NCBI RefSeq assembly: GCF_036637135.1
Contig: NZ_JAVWNC010000003.1
Coordinates: 1 to 64,000 of the forward strand
Reading direction: 5' to 3'
DNA: 64,000 nucleotides
Source of the DNA: Anaerorhabdus sp036637135
GTDB lineage: Bacteria; Bacillota_I; Bacilli_A; Erysipelotrichales; Erysipelotrichaceae
Below, piece after piece: positions 49,374 to 57,700 of the stretch; position 1 is the first letter of the stretch, and each line of letters begins with the position of its first letter. Under the pieces are notes generated by a model. It worked only from the letters and a program-made list of their open reading frames with translations, was not told the DNA's origin and ran no database searches. The position numbers and the translations under genes are program-made.

Positions 49374-50336
49374 ATGATAATCATGATGTTAGGCGCTTTT
49401 CTTGTCAGTGCAGGAATCGTTTTAATCTTAATGCCTTACTATATTAATTACTTAAAAAAAATTAGTTTTAATCAAGCTGTAAGTGAATACAGTTTAGAAG
49501 AATATCAAAAGAAAGCTAAAACACCAACTATGGGTGGTGTTTTATTCGTTATAGTACCAGTTCTTGTAACATTCTTATTTATACCAAAAGCAGTATTTGA
49601 TATGGATGTTGCAATTGTATTGTTGGCATTTATAGGGTATGGAGCAATAGGGTTTATTGATGATTACATTATTGTTATTAAGCAAGATAATCAAGGCTTA
49701 TTAGCAAGTCATAAATTTCTATTACAAGTTTTATTGGCAGTTATATTCTTTATTGTTTATCAAAGTCATACTTCACTTGATATTGTGATTCCTATATTTC
49801 ATACTGTATTACCACTAGGTGGCTTATATGGAGTCTTGATCTTCTTTATGTTTGTAGGTGGAAGTAACGCCGTAAACTTAACTGACGGTATGGATGGATT
49901 GGCAGCCGGTTGTAGTGTGATTGCTCTTGTACCATTTTTATTGTTTGCGTTACAAGCAAGAAATATTGCGATTGTTGTATTCATTAGCTCACTTTTAGGA
50001 GCTCTAATAGGATATTTACGATTCAACATTCATCCAGCGAAAATCTTTATGGGTGATACTGGTTCACTGGCGCTTGGTGGATCACTTGCAGCGCTAGCTA
50101 TGGTTCTAAAACAGGAAGTAGCATTTTTGTTTATTGGTGGAGTTTTTGTTTGGGAAACATTATGTGTCATCATTCAAATTAGTTCTGTTAAATTAAGGGG
50201 TAAACGAGTGTTCCGCTATACCCCAATTCATTATAGTTTTGTATTACAAGGTATGAAAGAAACCAAAGTAGTACGTTCATTTTGGATACTATCAGTAATT
50301 TGTGCTGTTGTTGGCTTTATTATTGCAGTATTGTAA
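49374..50336 (+). CDS. mraY: Phospho-N-acetylmuramoyl-pentapeptide transferase
   Basis: 320 residues, ten hydrophobic segments. KTPTMGGVLF (~44-53), DDYIIVIKQDNQGL, NLTDGMDGLAAG (~166-177) and FMGDTGSLALGG (~223-234) are diagnostic. It makes lipid I. In most relatives murD, ftsW and murG follow; here the next genes are comN and secDF. Confidence 0.97.
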   Translation: MIIMMLGAFLVSAGIVLILMPYYINYLKKISFNQAVSEYSLEEYQKKAKTPTMGGVLFVIVPVLVTFLFIPKAVFDMDVAIVLLAFIGYGAIGFIDDYIIVIKQDNQGLLASHKFLLQVLLAVIFFIVYQSHTSLDIVIPIFHTVLPLGGLYGVLIFFMFVGGSNAVNLTDGMDGLAAGCSVIALVPFLLFALQARNIAIVVFISSLLGALIGYLRFNIHPAKIFMGDTGSLALGGSLAALAMVLKQEVAFLFIGGVFVWETLCVIIQISSVKLRGKRVFRYTPIHYSFVLQGMKETKVVRSFWILSVICAVVGFIIAVL

Positions 50337-50375
50337 AGAAATAGATAAAAATTGATTAAACTAAGGAGGGGTAAT

Positions 50376-50669
50376 GTGCAAGAATTTGATGTTCATAATT
50401 CGCAAATTGAATTGGCTATTGTATTAAAATTACAACAAATTCAACGTGAAGAATTACCTAACTTAACTTATCAAAATATAGAGGATGTGTTGTTTCAATT
50501 TGTGTGGGTTCATCAACCCCCGAGGTCTTTACACGATGCTGTAAATGATATATTATCTTTAACGGCAGATAAAATTGTAAGATACTTGTCTAAAATGGCA
50601 ATTATTGAAGGTTATAACAAGCATTTATCAGATTATAGTGATCTAATAGGAGGAAAGAGACATGAATAA
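50376..50669 (+). CDS. comN: ComN-family post-transcriptional regulator
   Basis: 97 residues from the GTG at 50376, just after AAGGAGGGG; the ATG overlapping it is out of frame. Sequence pattern matches the ComN family (IELAIVLKLQQIQREELPNL, then DVLFQFVWVHQPPRSLHDAV). In Bacillus subtilis ComN controls comE mRNA localisation and, as here, lies next to secDF. It overlaps secDF by 8 bp. Confidence 0.75.
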   Translation: MQEFDVHNSQIELAIVLKLQQIQREELPNLTYQNIEDVLFQFVWVHQPPRSLHDAVNDILSLTADKIVRYLSKMAIIEGYNKHLSDYSDLIGGKRHE

Positions 50670-52956
50670 AAATACAAAGACAAAACGTTTAGTTGTATTT
50701 TTCGTAACAATTGCAGTTATTGCAGCTGTTATCTTGGGCTTCTCAAAAGGAATTTCAAAGAATTTAACTTTGGGGCTAGACCTACAAGGTGGATTTGAGA
50801 TTTTATATGAAGTAAGTCCATTAGAAGAAGGTGGAACATTACCGGATATGTCGGCTGTTGCGAAGAGTGTCAGCAAACGTGTCAATGTTTTAGGTGTAAG
50901 TGAACCACAAATTATTATTGAAGGTGATAACCGTATTCGTGTGCAACTTGCAGGTGTTGAAAATCAAGACCAAGCACGTCGTATGATTTCGGCTACCGCA
51001 AATCTTACATTTAGAGATATAAATGATGAACTTCTAGGCGATGCTTCTATTATTCAAGAAGGCGGAGCTACACTGGGATTCCAAGAAGGAAATCCTGTTG
51101 TTTCTCTTAAAATTGCAGATACAACTGCATTTGGTGATTTAACTGAAAAAGTTTCAAATATGGGTTCTGGTAATAATTTAATCGTTACTTGGTTAGATTA
51201 TTCTGAAGGTGATTCCTACAAAGAAGAAGCTCTTAAGTTACAAAATGGTGGAGAAGCTAAGTACATCAGTGCTGCTCAAGTAACACAAAGATTAGATAGT
51301 GATGCCATTATTTCGGGAAACTTTACAGAAGCTGAAGCAAGAGAACTTGCTGATTTAATCAGTTCAGGATCATTGCCAGTTAAAATGACTGAAATTTCTA
51401 GTAACGTAGTTAGTGCTGATTATGGATTAGGTGCTTTAGCATCTACAAGCTTTGCCGGTATTGTTGGTATATCCTTAGTATTTGCATTTATGATTTTCAT
51501 TTATCGTTTACCAGGTGTCATCGCAAGTATTATGTTAACTGTTTATATCTTTGCAGTATTTGCTATCTATAGCGCAATGGGGGCGGTATTTACACTTCCT
51601 GGTATTGCTGCGTTAGTGCTTGGAGTTGGTATGACTGTTGATGCGAATATCATCACATTCGAACGTATTCGTGATGAATTATATAAAGGACGTAGTTTGC
51701 AAAATGCAGTTAAAGAAGGACAAAATTTGTCATTCTCTACTATATTTGATGCTCAATTTACTACGTTGTTAGCAGGATTAATTATGTATGTGTTTGGTAA
51801 TGGGGCAGTAAAAGGTTTCGCTACAATGTTGATGATTACTGTAATTTGTACATTGGTTATTAACGTAGCAGTATCTCGTTTCCTTATGAACCAACTTGTA
51901 AATTCTGGTGTGTTAGATAATAAAAAAGGTTGGTTTGGAGTAAAAGTTACAAAGATTCCTAATGTATCGAAAAATGAAAAACAAACATATTTTGGTCCAT
52001 TTGATAAAATTGATTTCTTAAAACATGCAAAGAAAATGATTATTGTAAGCTTATCTATCTTTGCGGTAGCAATTGCTTTAGCTGGATTTAATATGGCATC
52101 TGGTAAGGGTGCGCTTAATTTGGGAATTGATTTTTCAAGTGGAACGAAGATTACTGTTACTTCTCCAGATAAGATGAATATTGCTGATGTAGAAGCAACA
52201 TTTAAAGATTTAGGCTATGACAAAGTTAAGTATCAAGCTTCAGGAGATAATGCAGTTTACGCAACAATTAAAGATGCATTGAATACTGAACAACTTGATG
52301 AAATTAAATCGACATTCATGGGTATCTATGGTGAAGAACCAGGGGATAACGTGGTAACTCCAGTTGTTGGTAGAGATTTAGTAAAAAATGCAATTCTATT
52401 AAGTCTATTGGCTTGGGTTGCAATGTTAGTTTATATTACATTACGATTTAAATGGGATTATGCTGTAAGTTGTATTGTTGCGCTATTACATGACGTGGGA
52501 ATTGTTATTGCAGTCTTCGTAATTTTCCGTTTAGAATTCAATACCGAACTTATTTCAGTTATCTTGGCTATCATTGGATATTCAATTAATAACTCAATTG
52601 TAGTATTCGATCGTGTTCGTGAAGATTTAAATAATGCGAAGAGTGCTAAACTTACACCTGATTTCTATCGAGGTGTAGTTAATGAAGCATTAGATAATAC
52701 GATTGTTCGTTCAGTATATAGTTCAATTACAACTATTTTACCTATCATATGCTTATTGTTGTTAGGATCAAATGCAATCTTTACATTCACATTTGCAATG
52801 TTTGTCGGATTAATTGCAGGTACTTTATCAAGTGTCTTCATTGCTCCACAAATTTGGTTCTATATCCGTACACATGTGAAAGACAAACCAAAGAAAAAAT
52901 CAAAAGCAAAACGTGAAGAACTTGATGAATATACTATCAAAGGAATTAATGCGTAA
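50662..52956 (+). CDS. secDF: Fused protein-export membrane protein SecDF
   Basis: 764 residues: SecD part (~1-410; GLDLQGGFEILYEV near residue 32, GVGMTVDANIITFERIRDEL near 319) joined to a SecF part (~450-745; GIDFSSGTKI near 489, IGYSINNSIVVFDRVREDLN near 635). Twelve membrane segments expected. It uses the proton gradient to help pull proteins out of SecYEG. Fusion of both parts is usual in many Bacillota. Basic C-terminal tail. Confidence 0.96.
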   Translation: MNKNTKTKRLVVFFVTIAVIAAVILGFSKGISKNLTLGLDLQGGFEILYEVSPLEEGGTLPDMSAVAKSVSKRVNVLGVSEPQIIIEGDNRIRVQLAGVENQDQARRMISATANLTFRDINDELLGDASIIQEGGATLGFQEGNPVVSLKIADTTAFGDLTEKVSNMGSGNNLIVTWLDYSEGDSYKEEALKLQNGGEAKYISAAQVTQRLDSDAIISGNFTEAEARELADLISSGSLPVKMTEISSNVVSADYGLGALASTSFAGIVGISLVFAFMIFIYRLPGVIASIMLTVYIFAVFAIYSAMGAVFTLPGIAALVLGVGMTVDANIITFERIRDELYKGRSLQNAVKEGQNLSFSTIFDAQFTTLLAGLIMYVFGNGAVKGFATMLMITVICTLVINVAVSRFLMNQLVNSGVLDNKKGWFGVKVTKIPNVSKNEKQTYFGPFDKIDFLKHAKKMIIVSLSIFAVAIALAGFNMASGKGALNLGIDFSSGTKITVTSPDKMNIADVEATFKDLGYDKVKYQASGDNAVYATIKDALNTEQLDEIKSTFMGIYGEEPGDNVVTPVVGRDLVKNAILLSLLAWVAMLVYITLRFKWDYAVSCIVALLHDVGIVIAVFVIFRLEFNTELISVILAIIGYSINNSIVVFDRVREDLNNAKSAKLTPDFYRGVVNEALDNTIVRSVYSSITTILPIICLLLLGSNAIFTFTFAMFVGLIAGTLSSVFIAPQIWFYIRTHVKDKPKKKSKAKREELDEYTIKGINA

Positions 52957-52973
52957 TTGATTAAATATTAAAA

Positions 52974-53006
52974 AACAGCTATATATAAAATATAGTTGTT
53001 TTTTTT
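52974..53006 (+). terminator. Terminator after secDF
   Basis: AACAGCTATA (52974-52983) pairs with TATAGTTGTT (52991-53000) with one G-T pair, then a T run. Confidence 0.8.
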
Positions 53007-53014
53007 GTGCAAAT

Positions 53015-54031
53015 TTAAATTGTAGATTTTCTTTTAATGTCTTGTAATATGGGTTCTGGGCATGAACTAATAAAACTATAGCTAAACCAAAAAATGAGAT
53101 ACAAAGAAGAAGTCAGTTCTTGTAACGGACAAATTGTCATGATTTGTTCATAGAACAATGAATCACTTTTAATTTGTCTAGCTACATCATTTACGAGGAT
53201 ATTTAATTTTTTATTACATGACTCATATCGTGGACTATATGCAGACATTAATTCTGAGATATTTTTGTAGAACCCTTGTAATGGTAAAAGGATAGGCTGA
53301 TATAATATAGTCCAACGCAATAACAGGGACTGATTATTAATGAGTTCATGGCATCGTTGCATTAAATATTGTTGGAATTCTTCAAATGAGGAAGAGATGC
53401 TTAAATCCATGAAAAGTTTATATGATTGGCTTGAAGTAGTATTAATTTCAATTGCAGATTGACTATATATAATTCGTTGTAAATAGATTAAATTATCTTT
53501 AAATTGTAGTTGTAATTCTGAAGAGATACGATCCCATAAAAACTTACGATATTCATCTACATGGATATCAAGAAATGGTGCAAGTATTAAGATAGCAATC
53601 ATCCTTGCATCATTACATGGAAATAAGGTTTCAATGTAGTTGTTTGTCGGTTCATCGAGTAATTTAGATATTGAATAATTATCACAAATATATTCTGGAG
53701 TTGCATTTGGAGGGATAGACTCTATAATTGAACAAAGATTTTCCAGTTGCTTTTGATTTTCTATAATTTTATGCTTAAGTAGATTTACTTGTCGATGAAA
53801 AAAATAATTTGTCATTGTTGGAAAAGTGAATATTTCTTGTATAGTTTCTATTGAAAAACCAATCTGTCTAAATAAACAGATTAATTTAAGTTTCCGTAAG
53901 TCTTCATCATCCAAATCGTAATAACCATTATTACTATTTTTAGTAGGATTGATCAAATTTTTCTCAATATAGAAGTGAATAGCTTTTTTAGTTAATCCTG
54001 TTATTTGTATTACTTCTTGTATCCGCATCAT
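53015..54031 (-). CDS. MerR-family transcriptional regulator with large C-terminal domain
   Basis: 338 residues. N-terminal MerR winged helix (IQEVIQITGLTKKAIHFYIE, then GYYDLDDEDLRKLKLICLFR and GFSIETIQEI), a dimerisation helix (~75-108), and a ~225-residue helical C-terminal domain I do not recognise. Two adjacent ATGs (54031, 54028) are possible starts behind AGGTGA. It is divergent from the flavoprotein reductase gene, whose promoter has the long spacer typical of MerR control. Confidence 0.88.
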   Translation of the reverse strand: MMRIQEVIQITGLTKKAIHFYIEKNLINPTKNSNNGYYDLDDEDLRKLKLICLFRQIGFSIETIQEIFTFPTMTNYFFHRQVNLLKHKIIENQKQLENLCSIIESIPPNATPEYICDNYSISKLLDEPTNNYIETLFPCNDARMIAILILAPFLDIHVDEYRKFLWDRISSELQLQFKDNLIYLQRIIYSQSAIEINTTSSQSYKLFMDLSISSSFEEFQQYLMQRCHELINNQSLLLRWTILYQPILLPLQGFYKNISELMSAYSPRYESCNKKLNILVNDVARQIKSDSLFYEQIMTICPLQELTSSLYLIFWFSYSFISSCPEPILQDIKRKSTI

Positions 54032-54046
54032 TTATCACCTATTAAA

Positions 54047-54077
54047 GTATAACCTAAGGTAACGGTTTGAACAATGA
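54047..54077 (-). promoter_or_regulatory. MerR gene promoter with palindrome in the spacer
   Basis: Minus strand: TTGTTC, 17 bp, TATACT lie in this stretch, and the spacer contains the palindrome ACCTTAGGT (54052-54060). Such a spacer palindrome is typical for MerR-type autoregulation. Confidence 0.5.
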
Positions 54078-54149
54078 AATCTTGTGATTTTCTTAACAAA
54101 TTTATAATTATTTCACAAAGTAGCTTAAAAAGGCGTATTTTTTTCATAC

Positions 54150-54180
54150 TTGACTGTCCTTTAAGAGCTTCTTTTATAAT
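54150..54180 (+). promoter_or_regulatory. Long-spacer (19 bp) promoter of the flavoprotein gene
   Basis: TTGACT (54150-54155) and TATAAT (54175-54180) are separated by 19 bp instead of 17. Promoters of this shape are inactive until a MerR-type protein untwists them, and a merR gene is divergent. Confidence 0.75.
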
Positions 54181-54204
54181 TGAGTTACAAATGGAGGAAA
54201 GAAA

Positions 54205-56220
54205 ATGAAAAAACTGATTATTAGCTGTCTCGTCTTCTTGATGGCTGTATCAACGGTTGGATGTTCTAGCAAAGAAGTTGTTTTTGAAGGATCATCTAAG
54301 GGTTATGGTGGAGAAGTAGTAGCAAAAGTTACTTTCTCTGGTGACAAAATTAAAAGTATCGAGGTAACAGGTGATGGAGAAACTGAAGGTATTGGTTCTC
54401 TTGCAATTGAAGAGTTACCTGCAAAGATTGTGGAAGCAGGAAATACAGATATCGATGTAAAGACAGGAGCAACTGTCACATCAAAAGCAATATTCGCAGC
54501 AGTCAATAAAGCTATAGATTTAAAGAATGGTGTTACATCTAAACCTATTTCTTATACTGCAGGAACATATACAGGTGTTGGTGCAGGATATCATGGGGAA
54601 GTGAAAGTTGAAGTTGAATTTGATGAAAAATCGATTTTATCGGTTAAGGTAGTTGAACAAGCAGAAACTCTTGGTATTGGGCAAGGGATGGATACATCTC
54701 CAGTTGAGTCTTTACCAATTAAAATAGTGGAAACTCAGGGTTTAGGAGTGGATGTAGTTACAGGAGCAACAGTTACATCAAATGCAATTCTTACTGCTGT
54801 TAGTGATGCAGCAACACAAGCAGGTGCAGATTCAGAAGCATTAAAAGAGATAACAATGGAGAGCAAGGCAATCGATGAAACTTATGAAGTTGATGTTGTA
54901 ATTGTGGGAGCAGGTGGTGCTGGTCTTGCAGCTGCGATACGTGCTTCTCAAGATGGTGCTGATGTATTGGTTGTTGAAAAACAAGGAATCATTGGTGGAG
55001 CAACAACACGTTCTGGTGGAAAAGTTATGGCGGCAGGAACTGACATTCAAAAAGAAGCAGGGATATCTGACAATGATGAAATGATGTATAACTATCTAAA
55101 AGAAATAGGTGGTGAATACATTGATGATGTTAAGTTAAAAGCATTTACTGACAATGCGTTAGATGTTTACAATTGGATGATTGATTTAGGAGTTAATGTA
55201 ATAAATGTAGAACCTATTCATAAATCAATTGAGCCAAATCGTGTACATAACACTCTTGGTGGAGGCGGTATGACTGATGGTTTTGGTGGTAATATCACGG
55301 TGCCTTTATATGAGGAATATAAGGATTTAGATGGAGATATTGTTTACAATACAACTGTAAATGAAATAATTATGAATGATAAACAAGAAGCCGTTGGGGT
55401 AATAGGAGTAAAACCCGATGGTTCAAAAGTAACAGTTCATGCGAATGCAGTTATTATCGCAACAGGTGGATATGCACAAAATAAAGAAATGGTTCGATCA
55501 TATGAAACTGAATTTCCTTTCTATGTAACTTCAGTTCCAACGGGTAATGTTGGTGATGGAATCAAAATGGTTGAAAAAATTGGTGGACAAATTGAAGAAT
55601 ATCCAGCAACACAAACAGTTTTCTTAGATTTTAATTCTGGTACTGGAATTAATGAAGAAGCTGGATTAATTGTTACTATGGATGGAAAAAGATTCGTCAA
55701 CGAATATAGCTATCAATATCATGTTGGAGATGCTTTGGCAAAAACTGGTAGTACAAATGGTTGGTATATCGCAACTGCAAATGATCCTACCCCAACTGTA
55801 CAATATGCTATGACACAAGATAAGACATTAAAAGCTGCATCAATTGAAGAATTAGCACAGTTAATGGAAGTAGATGCAAAGGTTCTTCAAGAAACAATTG
55901 ATCGCTATAATGGATTCGCAAAAAACCAAAAAGATGAAGATTTTGGTAAACCAGCGGAATTCTTATATCCAATTGAAGGAGAACAATATTACGCATTGAA
56001 ATTGATGCCAGCAGTAACTGTTACATTTGGTGGTATAGTGATTGATGAAAATGCTCAAGTTCTTGATCAAAATAATCAACCTATATCTAACCTATTTGCA
56101 GCAGGGGAAACTGCTTTTCCAGGCTTATTTGGAACAGAATACCCAGGTTGTGGAGTTGCGATTTCTGGAAGTGTTTATTTTGGGTTAGTTGCAGGTGAAA
56201 ACGCTGCGAAGTTAAAATAA
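54205..56220 (+). CDS. Secreted flavoprotein reductase (fumarate/urocanate reductase-like) with two FMN-binding domains
   Basis: 671 residues. Lipoprotein signal (MAVSTVGC, Cys ~20). Two consecutive FMN-binding domains, each with the ApbE flavin-attachment motif: DVKTGAT (Thr90) and DVVTGAT (Thr189). Then an FAD-dependent reductase domain: VDVVIVGAGGAGLAAAIRAS (~residues 229-248) and C-terminal GGIVIDENAQVLD and FAAGETAFPGLFGTEYPGCG. It should reduce fumarate or a similar unsaturated acid outside the cell with electrons delivered through its FMNs. The substrate is not determined; the encoded ApbE is not in the window. Confidence 0.88.
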   Translation: MKKLIISCLVFLMAVSTVGCSSKEVVFEGSSKGYGGEVVAKVTFSGDKIKSIEVTGDGETEGIGSLAIEELPAKIVEAGNTDIDVKTGATVTSKAIFAAVNKAIDLKNGVTSKPISYTAGTYTGVGAGYHGEVKVEVEFDEKSILSVKVVEQAETLGIGQGMDTSPVESLPIKIVETQGLGVDVVTGATVTSNAILTAVSDAATQAGADSEALKEITMESKAIDETYEVDVVIVGAGGAGLAAAIRASQDGADVLVVEKQGIIGGATTRSGGKVMAAGTDIQKEAGISDNDEMMYNYLKEIGGEYIDDVKLKAFTDNALDVYNWMIDLGVNVINVEPIHKSIEPNRVHNTLGGGGMTDGFGGNITVPLYEEYKDLDGDIVYNTTVNEIIMNDKQEAVGVIGVKPDGSKVTVHANAVIIATGGYAQNKEMVRSYETEFPFYVTSVPTGNVGDGIKMVEKIGGQIEEYPATQTVFLDFNSGTGINEEAGLIVTMDGKRFVNEYSYQYHVGDALAKTGSTNGWYIATANDPTPTVQYAMTQDKTLKAASIEELAQLMEVDAKVLQETIDRYNGFAKNQKDEDFGKPAEFLYPIEGEQYYALKLMPAVTVTFGGIVIDENAQVLDQNNQPISNLFAAGETAFPGLFGTEYPGCGVAISGSVYFGLVAGENAAKLK

Positions 56221-56227
56221 ATTTTAT

Positions 56228-56266
56228 AAGGTGAAGATTCTTTATACAAACTATCTTCACTTTTTC
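56228..56266 (+). terminator. Terminator after the flavoprotein gene
   Basis: GTGAAGAT (56231-56238) with ATCTTCAC (56253-56260) and a T run; outer A-T/G-T pairs extend the stem. Confidence 0.75.
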
Positions 56267-56308
56267 TTTTGAATATCGAATGCTTTATTATCAAAAAAAC
56301 ATGATTTT

Positions 56309-56337
56309 GAGGTATACTATAGTACGAGAGGTATACT
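56309..56337 (+). repeat. 10-bp direct repeat covering the murL -10 and ribosome site
   Basis: GAGGTATACT occurs at 56309-56318 and again at 56328-56337, 19 bp apart. The first copy holds a likely -10 (TATACT, 56313-56318); the second provides the GAGAGG ribosome site ahead of the ATG at 56339. Confidence 0.6.
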
Positions 56338-56338
56338 G

Positions 56339-57700
56339 ATGAATTATAGTGAACTAAGACAAATATATCCAAACTTTGTATATCGTGATTTTCATATTGA
56401 AGAGAATGATAACGAGTTTAAAATAACTTATGATTTTGAGATTGAAGGTCTTGAAGCTTTCAACCCGACTTATAGCATTCCAAAAAGAGGGACGCAATCT
56501 TTTCATGATAAGAGAATTGTTCGTGAATTGGTTTTTTCGCTTGGATTAGTAGAATGTATTAGTTATTGGAAAATAACATGTTCTCCTAATTTGATAATTC
56601 AATGTGGGGCATTAAATCATGAACAAATTCAATGGTGGAAGAAGTTATACTTCCATGGATTAGGAGAGTTCTTTTATATCAATCAAATTAATCCAAAGTT
56701 TGACGATTTTGTATCAATACAGAGCGTAGGGGATAAGATTAGTGGAAATCATCTTATTCAAAACTATGATGGTCAACTTGTACCAGTTGGTGGTGGTAAG
56801 GATTCTTTTGTTTCTCTTGAAATCTTAAAATCACTTTATGATCAAAATGATGCTTTTGTTATTAATAAAGTAATGTCTGCAATTCATGCAAGTGAAGCGG
56901 CAGGATACAAAGATAAATTAATTTATGTAAGTAGAACATTGGATCCTAGAATGTTAGAACTGAACAAAAAAGGATACTTAAATGGTCACACTCCTTTTTC
57001 AGCAATGGTAGCCTTTGCATCGACTCTTGCAGCAGTATTGAATCAAAAAAGATATATTTGTTTATCAAATGAAGCTAGTGCAAATGAATCAACGGTATTA
57101 AATGATACGGTAAATCATCAATATTCTAAGAGTTATGAGTTTGAAAAAGACTTCAATGAGTATAGTCAAAAATATTTACTACCCGAGATAGAATATTTTA
57201 GTTTATTAAGACCATTATCTGAACTTCAAATTGCAAAGATATTTTCTTTAACACCACAATATCATTCGGTATTTAAGAGTTGTAATGTGGGTAGTAAACA
57301 AGAAATTTGGTGTTGTCATTGTGCGAAGTGTTTATTTGTATACTTATTAATGGCTGCCTATTTAAGCGATGAAGAGTGTATTTCAATATTTAAAGAAGAT
57401 ATGTTAAATAATGCAGAGTTATTTCCGATATTCATGGAGCTATGTGGGTTAAGTGAAAACAAGCCATTTGAGTGTGTAGGAACACGTGAGGAAGTTGTAA
57501 GTGCAATTAGTTTAGGTATTGAACAACGTCTACAAACAAATCAAAAGCTTGGAATCCTTTATCAAATGTATTTAGAAAAAGTAGGTGCAATTGATTTAGT
57601 ATCATTAAATGATATTAAAGAAGAATGGAATGGGGAACATCAAATCCCTGAACATTTATTACAATTAGTTAAAAATAAAGTTGAGGAATCATTCAAATGA
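56339..57700 (+). CDS. murL: UDP-MurNAc-L-alanyl-L-glutamate epimerase (MurL)
   Basis: 453 residues, the size of MurL. Two recognisable parts: an ATP-pyrophosphatase-like loop LVPVGGGKDSFVSLEIL (~residues 148-164; GGGKDS 151-156), and a Cys-rich segment IWCCHCAKCLFVYLL (~residues 321-335). MurL uses ATP to invert the terminal L-Glu of UDP-MurNAc-L-Ala-L-Glu to D-Glu, replacing the need for glutamate racemase feeding MurD. Its stop overlaps the next gene, a MurD-like ligase with the altered motif expected of MurD2, by 4 bp, which strongly supports the call. Assignment rests on motif memory and context, not on a database search. Confidence 0.82.
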   Translation: MNYSELRQIYPNFVYRDFHIEENDNEFKITYDFEIEGLEAFNPTYSIPKRGTQSFHDKRIVRELVFSLGLVECISYWKITCSPNLIIQCGALNHEQIQWWKKLYFHGLGEFFYINQINPKFDDFVSIQSVGDKISGNHLIQNYDGQLVPVGGGKDSFVSLEILKSLYDQNDAFVINKVMSAIHASEAAGYKDKLIYVSRTLDPRMLELNKKGYLNGHTPFSAMVAFASTLAAVLNQKRYICLSNEASANESTVLNDTVNHQYSKSYEFEKDFNEYSQKYLLPEIEYFSLLRPLSELQIAKIFSLTPQYHSVFKSCNVGSKQEIWCCHCAKCLFVYLLMAAYLSDEECISIFKEDMLNNAELFPIFMELCGLSENKPFECVGTREEVVSAISLGIEQRLQTNQKLGILYQMYLEKVGAIDLVSLNDIKEEWNGEHQIPEHLLQLVKNKVEESFK

